Below, one piece after another: positions 47,862 through 59,639 of a stretch of 64,000 nucleotides of DNA. Where the stretch lies: NCBI GenBank assembly GCA_036971475.1, contig JBAIZL010000006.1, positions 2,448,501-2,512,500 on the forward strand. Reading direction: 5' to 3'. The position numbers and the translations under genes are program-made. Every line of letters begins with the position of its first letter. Position 1 is the stretch's first letter. Under the pieces are notes generated by a model. That model had not been told where the DNA came from. It made no database searches and saw only the letters and a program-made list of their open reading frames with translations. The stretch comes from Prosapia bicincta (lineage: Eukaryota > Arthropoda > Insecta > Hemiptera > Cercopidae).

Positions 47862-48180
47862 TTAAACTCTTGAATTTTGTAATCCATTACGTTCGGTGAA
47901 AACTTAATTAATCACTTTTACATTAGTTTATGACTATTTCAACTTAATTTTATAAAAACTTACTGAGACACAACATTATTGATCGCTCCTCAGTGTCTAA
48001 ATTATCTGCTTGGAGTTGTTGTTAGGTTAAGCGGTGACAGTTTTAAAGACAGTTTTTCTTTAGTATCAAAGAGTATGTGTGATTTGTATTGGGTTTGTTC
48101 CTTTAATATGTTTGTATTTTGTGTTTTTGTGTGTTTTTAAAATTTCATATTGTTCTAGTGTGTTGAGATGTGGTCCTTTT
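47862..48180. repeat. Family D repeat, half copy
   Basis: TCTTGAATTTTGTAATCCAT, TTAGTTTATGACTATTTC and GTTTTAAAGACAGTTTT match 38612-39066. On the minus strand, 47966-47998 keeps AGACA/TGTCT around CTGAGGA, but stem II and its loop are deleted. A TTA microsatellite lies at each side (47850-47865, 48323-48349). Confidence 0.8.
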
Positions 48181-48349
48181 TTGTTGATGTGTAAAATTTC
48201 TAGGTTATGATTAATGTCTGTGTATTTGTGTCCCTGTTTCTTTTATGCAAATGTAGAATGCTGAGTTAGTGTTCTGTTTGTGTTCCTCAACTCTTTGTTT
48301 GCAGCGTATTATTTGTCGGCGTATTATTATTATTATTATTATTATTATT

Positions 48350-50119
48350 CGCTGACATGTTTTGGATAGTATCTGAAAAGCGTTTATAAATAATATTTAT
48401 ATAATGTAAGGAAGACAATAACATTAAGGCAGAAATCCATCATACTGAAGTTTTATATATTGAGACTAGGGGGAATATAAGCAAGCAAACTACACATCTA
48501 AGTTGGTTCAGCCAAACTAAAGTTTCTATTCTTTATCATAAAGATAGATTCGTACACTATAATTATTATATTTTGGGGAAAATGAATCTGCAGACAAATG
48601 GCAAACAACATGCTGCAATTACTACTTGTCAAGATGCAAACGTACGCTTTTATGAATAATATATAAGGAATAAGCACACATATTAAATAATTTAATAAGC
48701 TACATGCCAAAATAAAACACACAGCAATTTCTATACTTTCGTTTTTGTTGTTGTTTTTTTTTTAATAATACTTACACTAGAGTTTTCTAGCTTTAACATT
48801 TTTATATAACTGTAAAACATTTTCATTTACAAAACAAACTATATGTGATGTCAGTACAGTTATACAATTTAGTTTTCAATATGAAACATTTCATATCATT
48901 TAGAAAACCACATTGGTAAAGTTAAACTCATTAAAACAATTATATTACCTATTTAGAAAAGATCAGAATTGCTGATGATAATTACATTTTTAGTTTTAGT
49001 ATTATATGGTTTACAATATGTTGTACCTAACAGTATTTGGCTGGTAAAGAATAATATTTAATGTTTTAAATCAGAACTCAAAAGAGAGAATAAAAATGTT
49101 GACTTCCTACTACAAAGTAAAAAATATATTTGTCAAGACCTATCCTACATGCTTGAATACAGGATCTGATTTTGTATCCAGCGTGAAATAGCTTTCTTAG
49201 TGAAACATCGAAGTTGGATCCAATCATTTCCATTAATAATGCTACTGTTTAAAATAAAAGTATCATCAAAGTGAGTTAATATTGAAAGCATTCTTTGGAA
49301 TTATTTAAAAAATAAATTATTGCAGAGTACAATAATAATCAGTCTGGTCAAAGTTAAATAATCAAACTGGTGCAAATAGGAAGTGATTTTCAAGCGCAAA
49401 TAAATTCCTTTTTAATGTTAAAACAAGATTTATTTATAGGATTAGACAAGATAAAACTTTTCAAGGTTAAGTACTGAATAAAGTTTTGTTATTCATTACA
49501 AATGGGTTATTATTGCATTGTATTTATTGAATGAAATTATTGTATCAAATTTATTTCAATTTTCTTTGTTCTCATTTGTAAGTACATGTGTAGGTTTTAA
49601 TTTAGTTCCTTAACCTCGGTCGTTTTTATGCTTTGTCTATTTCAGTAATTAATAATATTTTAGTACAGAGTGAAACAATGTTACAATATCGTTACATAGG
49701 CTATATTCAACATAAATGTTTTTAGTTGGTAAAATTTTCCTAAATTTCTTTCAAATTTAAATTCTTGTTATAGAAAGCATTTGTATTTAATAAAGAAAAA
49801 AAACAAGAAAACTTTTACCTTCATTACACAATATATATAAAATTGGAATCTTAGTAATACTGTTTCTGTTTTTAATAAACACTTATCACTTACAGAATGA
49901 AAGAAAACGAAACTATTACATTGATGGTTCATGATATTTTCCCCAACCAAATATCAAAATAGATCCAGTCCTTTTATTTTCAAATGTTTAACCTTTGGCT
50001 CCATTGACAGTTTGAAAATGAAAAGACTGGACCTTTTGAAAGCCGACTTGCAAAAAATACTCATTAAGGTTTTTTCATGTATATTAATACTGCAAATAAT
50101 AAATACCTGCTTGTGTGTT

Positions 50120-50158
<39 letters not shown>

Positions 50159-50447
50159 TCTATCAATTATTGAATAATTAGCCAATTTATATTTAAAATG
50201 ACTTGTTTGACTATTTTTAAGCAATCTGCTCGCCTGCACATATAAAATAAGTTTCCCTAACTGACATCAACGGGGGGGGGGGGCATATTCTATGACAAGG
50301 GGTCCAGAAACTGCAGTAAAGAAATAAATTACATTAAATAAAAGATGAAAATTAACAAATATCACAAGTCCCGCGGCCTGACATAAAGTCAAAAACTATT
50401 TATTTTAAAGTTTCTTGATGTAATCATCTTTAATTCACTGATTAAAG
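48350..50447. other. AT-rich intergenic or 5' intron sequence
   Basis: No supported gene. It includes a TA microsatellite at 50128-50154 and a G run at 50274-50283. A weak candidate 5' exon at 49140-49233 is discussed in the findings. Confidence 0.5.
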
Positions 50448-50649
50448 TAATTTTAAACTACTTAACAAAGTGCATACGTAATTGCTTACTTGCTTACGCG
50501 TTTCAAAACGATCATTCCTTTTACGAAGCTAACCCTCTACTTCGTACTTTTACCCATAGAGGGTTAGCTTCGTAAAAGGAACGAATGTTTTAAAAACGCG
50601 TCAGCAAGTAAGCAATTACGTATTCACTTAGTTAAGTAGTTTAAAATTA
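50448..50649. repeat. Family H inverted repeat with GAAACGCGT block
   Basis: Arms TAATTTTAAACTACTTAAC and GTTAAGTAGTTTAAAATTA, running through ACGTAATTGCTTACTTGCTT and GAGGGTTAGCTTCGTAAAAG. The minus-strand left arm holds GGAA-TGATCG-TTTT then GAAACGCGT, a stem II possible through G-U pairs; the 5' core is poorly conserved. Confidence 0.88.
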
Positions 50650-50815
50650 GTTATTTATTTATTTTAGTCGTTATAATTTATTGTTGTAATATATATACTT
50701 CTTAAACATAAGCCAGGTAGAAAACATTCTCATAACCAGCATTGTAAATAGCATATGTTTTCCAAAATAAGGTATACATTCATAAAATTCAGTTCCTACT
50801 ATTAGTTCACACTCT

Positions 50816-51196
50816 CCTTATTTATATCTTGTACAAATTTTCAATCATTAATAAAATACTTTTTATTCATCCACTCAGGTTCAAATACATTTTTTTAAAC
50901 TTGTAGCAGATGAATTCTTGATGTTAATACAGTGTTTTTAAATATTAATTAATTAATTAAATTTAATGAATTAATTTTAATTTTATAAAGCAGAAACTTT
51001 TCATAAGGGAGGCAAGGTATGCAAGTTATTTCTTCACATTTTGCTAAAAATAAGTGATAACATATGATTTCAAAAAAACAGCTGATTCATATAGGTTATG
51101 TGGTAAAACAGCTGTTTCAACTTTTAGGTTATGTTACTTTATTTATATTATCTGTAAATATTTAATAAAAAGTTACTAAAATAAAATTTTTAAGTA
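50816..51196 (+). repeat. Family F dispersed repeat, copy 2
   Basis: TACAAATTTTCAATCATTAA, GAGGCAAGGTATGCAAG, AAACAGCTGATTCATATAGG and GGTTATGTTACTTTATTTAT recur at 60880-61216 and, inverted, at 6228-6608. Confidence 0.75.
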
Positions 51197-51873
51197 GGAC
51201 ATAAGAAGGAATTGACTTCAATTTTGTTTCATATTACTAGCTTGTAGTTAGTAATATTGTTGCCCAGTCAAACAGGAAGGAAAGTTCAGTGGGTGCCTGC
51301 AGATTAGGTTGTTCGCTACTTCGGCTGGTCGCAATGTTGAGTCAGCGGCGCCTTATCTTATCATGGGATTATTTTTGAGGAAGTTGCGTGTAGAATATTT
51401 GCATTAGAAGAATTTATAAGAATTTCGGGCGTCAAGTTACAATTAGTATTTTTCTTAGGAAATATTGTTGGGTAAAGGGCCAAGACTTGTGACACCCTGT
51501 TTAACGCGCTTTCTGTTGGAATGAATTTTCACTATGCACCCTACACTTAGAAAACCCCAAACATCGACACAGCATGATTGTTAATACACTAACACGTTTT
51601 CCAATAATATTTTACTTTATTTTGGAGAAAGATATGTAAATAAACCATAAAGACAGGTTTTTGAGGAAAATATAAACGGTCCCCAAAAGCAATAACATGA
51701 ATTATGGTATTGTACCGAAAGTACTTTATTGGTTCATTTATGTAGTATAGACGTATTATAAGTCACATGTACATTTTTTTTAAAGGTGCTACAGGAAAAT
51801 TTTGCCGAATTTAGATACCGCAAATATCTATTTTACCGCAAATAGATAAATCTGTTGAACCTTAAATCAAAAT
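51197..51873. other. Unassigned sequence
   Basis: Contains a slightly GC-richer stretch near 51290-51370 (TTCGCTACTTCGGCTGGTCG). No ORF, promoter or repeat could be assigned. Confidence 0.4.
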
Positions 51874-52792
51874 CTATTTAAGATAAAGTCTTGAACTTTA
51901 ACATTTATTTGTACGAAAACCAGTGGCGGACTTCCCATTAGGCACACTAGACACGTGCCTATGGGCGCAGCCTCGAGGGTGCAGCAGGCGGCAGCCGTTT
52001 TTTTTTGTACCGATGAGTTTTAGTGACAATAGTAATAGTACCTAGTTAAATTTGGTGAATGTCATAATGTGAACCTCAGTTAAATCAGTGGCGGATCCAG
52101 CAGGGGGCGCCCCCCACCGTGAGAATAGAAAACTTCCTTTCAATTTATTGTTTTTTTAAAATTTTATTGATGGAACCAAAATTTAAATTTATTTTTATAA
52201 AAAGTCTTTAAATAATATCTTATCTATATCTCTTTGAACAGGCATGAAAACGGATTCGTATGGTGAAAAATTAAAAGTATTATATTACGTAGGGACGTTT
52301 CCAATAAATTCGCAAAGGGGTGGCCGGCCGAATTGTGCCTAGGGGCGGCATCATGGCAAAGTCCGCCACTGACGAAAACCCTTATGCGGTCGGATGATTC
52401 TATTGGTTCCTAAAGGCGGGCTGGTGACCAGTCCAGGCCTTAAAGTGGGAATTCAGCGGGCTCTTACACACTAGTATTACAAGTCCGAGCCCCACTCCCC
52501 TCCCCCCGTTTTTGACACCGACACGTGATCCGAGTAGGGATCCAATAAGATTAAAATTGGATTCGTGGAGGTGGTGTTTCGCATGCTGAATAGCCATCGT
52601 CAATTCTTCCTTTTTGCTTTCCATTCCATTTTTCTAATTTCTTCAAGTTTTACTATGTTTTTTTTCATATTCTCTCACATGCACAATGGTAATGTCTTCT
52701 CTAAGTCTCTGATCGTTGAGTTACATCGAAAACAGATAAGTGGAATTATATCTCCACATAGATTACTTGTCAGTATGTACTATATAGCAGTT
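51874..52792. repeat. Segmental duplication, copy 1
   Basis: About 0.9 kb almost identical to 55771-56681, same orientation, 3.9 kb apart. It begins CTATTTAAGATAAAGTCTTG and ends at TATAGCAGTT, and includes a complete hAT MITE with its target duplication. Confidence 0.95.
51921..52371. mobile_element. hAT MITE, copy 1
   Basis: Ends CAGTGGCGGACTTCCCATTA and GGCAAAGTCCGCCACTG are inverted repeats, flanked by perfect 8-bp duplicates ACGAAAAC. An internal CAGTGGCGGATCCAGCAGGG looks like the end of a second, nested hAT-like unit. No ORF. Confidence 0.9.
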
Positions 52793-53776
52793 AGGTATAA
52801 ATTGAAAAAATAATTTTAATAGTCTCTAACGTGTACGGACACTCTTCTGAACGTATCTAACCATAAGAGTTTAACTGAAGGCTATCCAAATACGATATTT
52901 AAATGATTTTATGCTACTTAAAGCAACCTCACTTATAACTAGAAATCTGTATTAAGTTTACATAGGTCTACATTTTCTAAGCCTAGACCACAATTAACTG
53001 AAAGCTCAACAGAAAATTATAGTTATTAATTTTTTTTGAAATTATCATCAATCGATAATATATTATAGTTAGGCTTTAGATATTAAAGCTTAATTAATAA
53101 ACAACATTTCAAACATTCTTTAAACAATTATAACTAGTGAAGCTGTCACAGTGGGGGAGGGGCTAGTGCCTGATGGGGGAGGGGTTAGCAACCGACGAAG
53201 GAGGGACTAGTTTATTGTAAACAACTAAAAACGTCTTTAAATGGTAACTGATTACATATACGGTGTACGATTTTAAAACAATAAACTGGTAATAAAAGCT
53301 ATGAACTACTTTTTTTAAAATATTCAGTTCATATATTTTCTGAATATAATTTCTCAAAATGCACGTAAGGAAATAACACCACATGACTGAAACTGACGCT
53401 TTTACTTTACTGGTTTAATTGCAAAGACGGAACAAGTTAACATACTAATTACAGTGACGATGTAGCCTGTTACGTAACGCAGTGTAGGACTATTACCGCA
53501 ATACTTGGGTCTGACGCTGATGTCATGGGTTGTAATACTGATATCCTATGTCGTAACCAATCAACACTACATAGGCTGTCGAACGAGACATAATTCAATC
53601 AATACCAACTGAACCGCCTTAATAAATTGAATCCATGGACGTAAATAACGTATTGCAATCTGTGAAAACAATACGTAAAACAACTATAACAATAAATGGA
53701 TCTATCGCACTTAGGCCAAATCCCAAGATTTCACCTGGATACTACATTTTGTTTTGGGAATTTTTATACCTTGTAC

Positions 53777-53779
<3 letters not shown>

Positions 53780-53833
<54 letters not shown>
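53780..53833. repeat. TA microsatellite
   Basis: Uninterrupted TA tract of about 27 units. Confidence 0.97.
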
Positions 53834-53838
<5 letters not shown>

Positions 53839-53902
53839 TATTTTTATAAAATTTTTAATTCCTGAAATTTTTCTTATAATTTGCCTACAGTGAAATTATG
53901 AT

Positions 53903-54060
53903 TTAGGGTGCCTGAATGGTCTAAACGCCGAAGTAGGCAGAGCACTTGTCTAGTAACCTAAATTTCCATGGGTTCAATCCCCGTTAACGCCAAAGAATTT
54001 CTGTCTATGATAGGCAGCTCTTCTTCGCCCTGGCATTACAAGTTATTTTCATGACACAAC
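53903..54060 (+). repeat. tRNA-derived SINE head
   Basis: GGGTGCCTGAATGGTCTAAA resembles a tRNA 5' end and box A; CATGGGTTCAATCCCCGTTA contains a box B (GGTTCAATCCC) about 45 nt later. The overall size and extra arm suggest a Leu/Ser-type tRNA ancestor. It lacks a clean acceptor stem, and a non-tRNA tail follows (AGGCAGCTCTTCTTCGCCCT). A tRNA pseudogene is the alternative. Confidence 0.55.
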
Positions 54061-54165
54061 ACGAGTCATAACTGTGAAGTATTACATTATAAAATAATTG
54101 GTAACTCTACCACTTCGAAAAAATCAAGTTCTTTAAACTTTAACAGTTATGTTTGTATAAATGAC

Positions 54166-54410
54166 TACATTTTTCTGTCTTTTCTCACACACAAATATTT
54201 TTCTTTGTAGACGCGTTTCAGAATAACTCTATACTCAAAACTTTAACTCTATTCTTAAGAGTAATACTAATAACAGTTGAGAGCACTCTAAGAGTTCTAT
54301 TAAAGAGGACTTATGAAGAGTAGGCCTAATATTAAAGTTTTGAGAATGGAGTTATTTCAAAACGCGTCAACAAAAAAATATTGAAATGTTAGGAAAGGCA
54401 GAAAAATGTA
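54166..54410. repeat. Family H inverted repeat, copy 2
   Basis: Arms CATTTTTCTGTCTTTTCTCA and AGGAAAGGCAGAAAAATG. Inner left arm (minus strand) reads AGAGTTATTCTGAAACGCGT; right arm (plus) reads TTGAGAATGGAGTTATTTCA then AAACGCGTCAAC, with GTT/AAC as stem I. Confidence 0.85.
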
Positions 54411-54819
54411 CTAGAATATATACAAATATTCCTAACAGAAGTGAAGGTGAGTAAATTAGGAATATCTTTCTTTTTGTACTTTAAATCCAAGAAGAATAAG
54501 TTCGGAACCAGCAGAGAGGAATTTGTTCTACGAGGTGATAAGCCTATAAATCATTCTCGTCTTGAAACAAAAACTTTTTAAGCAGATTATGCCTAAAAAA
54601 TAATACTGTTTTCGCAGAGTTGTTTGCCTGAAGAAGAACTATACACTTTTGGGGTAGTTGGACAATGTTCTATAAATCTGAAAATACAAGATTACAGTTA
54701 ATGTGTATTATAAAAATAAAGTATTTCTGATGGTATAACAATGTGCCCTTCGCATTAGAACGTCCAAAACTAACAAAGGAAATGCTTTACCAGATCGATA
54801 GACTAGACAGAATAATTCA

Positions 54820-55120
54820 GAATAAAAGTATTACAAACAACCCCAATACTACAAGTTACCTAAGATTAAACCCTTATGTACATTTCGATGATCATGTCAT
54901 CATCATCAGAGTCTTATTACAAAATTACTATCTAGCAAACAAGAAGTTACTAACTAGAGTGATTTAATTTACTTGTAATTTGTTGTATTCTAGACTGTAA
55001 TTTTATAATAAGATCCTCTGATGATGATGACATGGTAACTTGTATTATCAAATATTTTTTATTATTTTTGTGGTATTAGAGTTGTTTTCAATATTTTTAT
55101 TGTAATATATTGTACCTCTG
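54820..55120. repeat. Inverted repeat related to 23340-23508
   Basis: CATGTCATCATCATCAGAG and CTTATTACAAAATTAC are matched by GTAATTTTATAATAAG and CTCTGATGATGATGACATG. The outer right part (GTGGTATTAGAGTTGTTTTC) is shared with 23480-23508. Confidence 0.8.
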
Positions 55121-55129
55121 TGCTCTTGA

Positions 55130-55770
55130 TACTGTATATAGACAGAATAAGGTTCAAATAAAACAAATTAGTTACGAAATGGAATCTGCCGAAAATTCTA
55201 ATTCATATAACTTGCAATTAGACTTATGTAAATATACCATTTAATAATTTCGTCCAATTGTCACTTTAATAGTGCTAATAATAATAATATTCCAAGTGAA
55301 TACAATTTAATGCTGTAAGAAGGAAATATACTTAAAGGTTTCACTTTATATGTTTATAAATGAAAATGGATCAGGAATTACGTCTTTAAAAAAACGGAGA
55401 AGAGGAGCCGCGTATTTTGATAGAATCCATATACAAAATTATTAATGCAATAAAAAAATAGTAAGCTACATATGTATAAAATATACTAAGGTACATAGAG
55501 CATACACAACATACAAAACCAACAAAGAATTAATATTTACACAGACTGCATTAAACATTATATTAAACCATTAAAAAAGAAATTAAATAAAAGATATAAA
55601 GAACTAACGTTGCGACAAACACATGTAATGAAACTTCTAAGATAAGGGAAACATTAAGTTTGTTGCAGAAACGACAAAAATATATTTAGCTTTTAGTGTA
55701 ATAGTGTATGTAGAAAACGTGAGGTTATCATGTTCACAAAGGCAATCGTTTAATGTTTTTATCGACATCA
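55130..55770. other. AT-rich sequence, nothing recognised
   Basis: Between the inverted repeat and the second segmental duplicate; no ORF or repeat. Confidence 0.5.
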
Positions 55771-56681
55771 CTATTTAAGATAAAGTCTTGAACTTTAAGA
55801 TTTATTTGTACGAAAACCAGTGGCGGACTTCCCATTAGGCACACTAGGCACGTGCCTATGGGCGCAGCCTCGAGGAGGCAGCAGGCGGCAGCCGTTTTTT
55901 TTGTACCGATGAGTTTTAGTGACAATAGTAATAGTACCTAGTTAAATTTGGTGAATGTCATAATGTGAACCTCAGTTAAATCAGTGGCGGATCCAGCAGG
56001 GGGCGCCCCCCCCCGTGAGAATAGAAAACTTCCTTTCAATTTATTGTTTTTTTAAAATTTTATTGATGGAACCAAAATTTAAATTTATTTTTATAAAAAG
56101 TCTTTAAATAATATCTTATCTATATCTCTTTGAACAGGCATGAAAACGGATTCGTATGGTGAAAAATTAAAAGTATTATATTACGTAGGGACGTTTCCAA
56201 TAAATTCGCAAAGGGGTGGCCGGCCGAATTGTGCCTAGGGGCGGCATCATGGCAAAGTCCGCCACTGACGAAAACCCTTATGCGGTCGGATGATTCTATT
56301 GGTTCCTAAAGGCGGGCTGGTGACCAGTCCAGGCCTTAAAGTGGGAATTCAGCGGGCTCTTACACACTAGTATTACAAGTCCGAGCCCCACTCCCCTCCC
56401 CCCGTTTTTGACACCGACACGTGATCCGAGTAGGGATCCAATAAGATTAAAATTGGATTCGTGGAGGTGGTGTTTCGCATGCTGAATAGCCATCGTCAAT
56501 TCTTCCTTTTTGCTTTCCATTCCATTTTTCTAATTTCTTCATGTTTTACTATGTTTTTTTTCATATTCTCTCACATGCACAATGGTAATGTCTTCTCTAA
56601 GTCGTTGAGTTACATCGAAAACAGATAAGTGGAATTATATCTCCATATAGACTACTTGTCAGTATGTACTTTATAGCAGTT
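55771..56681. repeat. Segmental duplication, copy 2
   Basis: Near-identical to 51874-52792, including an identical 74-codon minus-strand frame (MESKKEELTMAIQH...), which I do not consider a gene. Differences are a few substitutions, a 1-2 bp change in the C run at 56007-56015 and a short deletion near 56601. Confidence 0.95.
55818..56267. mobile_element. hAT MITE, copy 2
   Basis: Same element as 51921-52371 with the same flanking ACGAAAAC on both sides, showing it was copied by duplication and not by a fresh insertion. Confidence 0.9.
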
Positions 56682-56696
56682 CAATGTTATCAGTCA

Positions 56697-56999
56697 CGGA
56701 CAAGACTGTTGCTAAGACGTGTGATGTTTCATTGTTCATATAGTAGTTTATAATTGTGTTCAAATATAGTGTTTGATTGTGAGCGTGTTTTGTCGTTGAG
56801 AATGTGTTGTGGAAGGTTTTTGTGGTGTTTGTATATTACATATTAATTGTATATAATATAAAAACACTACTAAAACCATCCACAACACATTCTAAACAAT
56901 AAAACACTCGCAATCAAACACTATATTTGAACACATAACCACTCTATGAACAATGACACACCACAGACTCGCATTAGTACAACGCAACAGCCTTGACTG
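56697..56999. repeat. Inverted repeat next to a hammerhead-like motif
   Basis: GTGTTCAAATATAGTGTTTG is matched by CAAACACTATATTTGAACAC, and AGAATGTGTTGTGGA by TCCACAACACATTCT. Outer arms carry ACAAGACTGTTGC and GCAACAGCCTTGACTGT. Confidence 0.88.
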
Positions 57000-57006
57000 T
57001 AACTAA

Positions 57007-57050
57007 CAGCATTGAAAAATACACTGATCAAGTGCGAAACGCGTCTGCTG
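57007..57050 (+). ncRNA. Hammerhead-like motif, family A/B (best supported)
   Basis: 44 nt: stem I CAGCA (57007-57011) with TGCTG (57046-57050); core TTGAAAA; stem II CACT (57022-57025) with AGTG (57031-57034), loop GATCA; then C, GAA, stem III in ACGCGT and C at 57045. Compared with 13459-13501, both sides of stem II have changed together. The core G8 position is A, as in the sister copy. Confidence 0.55.
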
Positions 57051-57099
57051 AAATATATCAGTGTAGTATTTTTTGTCAAATGATATCAATAAATACAAT

Positions 57100-58090
57100 T
57101 TTTAAAAATACCTCAAGATGTACAAGACGAAAACTGGAAGCAAAAATTAAGTAACGATGACCAACTCATATTCAATAACTTATTTTTGTTCTAAGCGGTT
57201 CAAGGACACAATTTATGAACTGTTTATTACTCTAAAGGCTTTGTCATTTAAACGCGTGTAAGAAAATAAATTACTGAATTGAAGTTTTTGAGTTCGTTAG
57301 TATTTCATTACTAATAGTGTAAACATGATTGTTATATTTGGGTAATTTATAATCTCCAGATTTTCTGCCAATGTAACATAGAATTGAATTTCAGTTTATA
57401 AATGCAATATTGATTATAATGCACTGGTGCAGTCCGAACTACATATAGAAGTCGTGTTTATATAAGCACTCAAATTAAATATTAAATAAATGAGAAAAAG
57501 GTTGGTGTTAATTGGTATGGTTGATCTTTTTGTTGATTGTTTCATTTTATTTTGTTATTTTTGTGTGTTTATTATATGTAAATATTGTTGTTACTAATTT
57601 TTATGTTTTTTATAGATAATTTTATGATTCTCACTACTTTTGTCGGTTGCTATATTAAATTTATGTCTAAAGTTATCGAAATTTTAAAAAGTTTTTAATT
57701 ATTGTAATGAGTGTAGGCCCTGCTAGTATTTTATATTTTTAATTAAAGGGAATGTAGTATTGTTTTAAGGCTTGAATTTAAAACATTTGTTTACAGTAAA
57801 ACCTTCCAATGGGCGCATCTGAAGGGTACCAGGTACATCCAGGGCGCATCCAGGTTATTGAATAGTACAAGAAATCTACAATTTCACATGATTCATTACT
57901 TTGAAAAAATTATTAAATTGAGTAAAAACATAAACGTATTGATTTACTACAGATTTAGAAATCACTGACACTCTTTTATATAACAATGGTAAAAAAAATG
58001 TAATAATTTGAGAAATACAAAATATGTTTAAAAATAATTTCTTTTTGGTTATATGGTTTATCTATAAAACATGTACTAAATACAATAAAG
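57100..58090. other. AT-rich sequence
   Basis: No gene. At 57796 CAGTAAAACCTTCCAATGGG looks like a pogo-type left end, but I could not find its partner. Confidence 0.45.
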
Positions 58091-58091
58091 A

Positions 58092-59388
58092 CATCAACAT
58101 AATAATGTTGAACATACCATAATCATAATGTATCAACATAACATAATAATGTTGAACATACCATAATCATAATGTATCAACATAACATAATAATGTTGAA
58201 CATACCATAATCATAATGTATCAACATAACATAATAATGTTGAACATACCATAATCATAATGTATCAACATAACATAATAATGTTGAACATACCATAATC
58301 ATAATGTATCAACATAACATAATAATGTTGAACATACCATAATCATAATGTATCAACATAACATAATAATGTTGAACATACCATAATCATAATGTATCAA
58401 CATAACATAATAATGTTGAACATACCATAATCATAATGTATCAACATAACATAATAATGTTGAACATACCATAATCATAATGTATCAACATAACATAATA
58501 ATGTTGAACATACCATAATCATAATGTATCAACATAACATAATAATGTTGAACATACCATAATCATAATGTATCAACATAACATAATAATGTTGAACATA
58601 CCATAATCATAATGTATCAACATAACATAATAATGTTGAACATACCATAATCATAATGTATCAACATAACATAATAATGTTGAACATACCATAATCATAA
58701 TGTATCAACATAACATAATAATGTTGAACATACCATAATCATAATGTATCAACATAACATAATAATGTTGAACATACCATAATCATAATGTATCAACATA
58801 ACATAATAATGTTGAACATACCATAATCATAATGTATCAACATAACATAATAATGTTGAACATACCATAATCATAATGTATCAACATAACATAATAATGT
58901 TGAACATACCATAATCATAATGTATCAACATAACATAATAATGTTGAACATACCATAATCATAATGTATCAACATAACATAATAATGTTGAACATACCAT
59001 AATCATAATGTATCAACATAACATAATAATGTTGAACATACCATAATCATAATGTATCAACATAACATAATAATGTTGAACATACCATAATCATAATGTA
59101 TCAACATAACATAATAATGTTGAACATACCATAATCATAATGTATCAACATAACATAATAATGTTGAACATACCATAATCATAATGTATCAACATAACAT
59201 AATAATGTTGAACATACCATAATCATAATGTATCAACATAACATAATAATGTTGAACATACCATAATCATAATGTATCAACATAACATAATAATGTTGAA
59301 CATACCATAATCATAATGTATCAACATAACATAATAATGTTGAACATACCATAATCATAATGTATCAACATAACATAATAATGTTGAA
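58092..59388. repeat. 44-bp minisatellite, about 29 near-identical copies
   Basis: Unit ACATAATAATGTTGAACATA, then CCATAATCATAATGTATCAA and CATA. From 58141 to 59373 there are exactly 28 periods of 44 bp with no difference that I can see. The CAACAT...ATGTTG pairs allow a small hairpin in each unit. Confidence 0.97.
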
Positions 59389-59639
59389 AACAGTTATAAG
59401 TTATTGTAGTTGGGGTAAAAAAATATAAAGTAATATAAAATAATCATTGGTTAAATGAAAACTAATTTCCATTAATTTCGGCAAATATTAACATAACTAA
59501 ATTTTATCACGATATGAGGAATAATATCAAACTTCCGTACATTGATATGACTATCTGTTATGATTTCGAAAAAACCTAGCAAGATTTTGAATGTTAAAAA
59601 AAGTTATGTATACCGCAAAAATACTCTAATATAATCACA

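Noticed and set aside
53635..53893. Plus-strand ORFs with a hydrophobic Tyr-Ile tail
   Set aside because: The tail is the TA microsatellite; the first 45 codons show no recognisable domain or splice support.
55000..55045. CTCTGATGATGATGACATGG as a hammerhead core
   Set aside because: It has the CUGAUGA string, but no GAAA block, stem III or closing stem I follows at the right distance.
52400..56520. Identical 74-codon frames (52400-52624 and 56296-56520, minus) that look coiled-coil-like at the start
   Set aside because: Both lie in the same recent duplication, so identity is not conservation. The second half is low-complexity Gly/Val and upstream frames are broken.
57796..57860. pogo-like left terminus CAGTAAAACCTTCCAATGGG
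   Set aside because: No matching right end was found within the following few kb, so no element is called.
58092..59388. Possible CRISPR array
   Set aside because: Repeats are directly joined with no unique spacers, and the genome is clearly eukaryotic.
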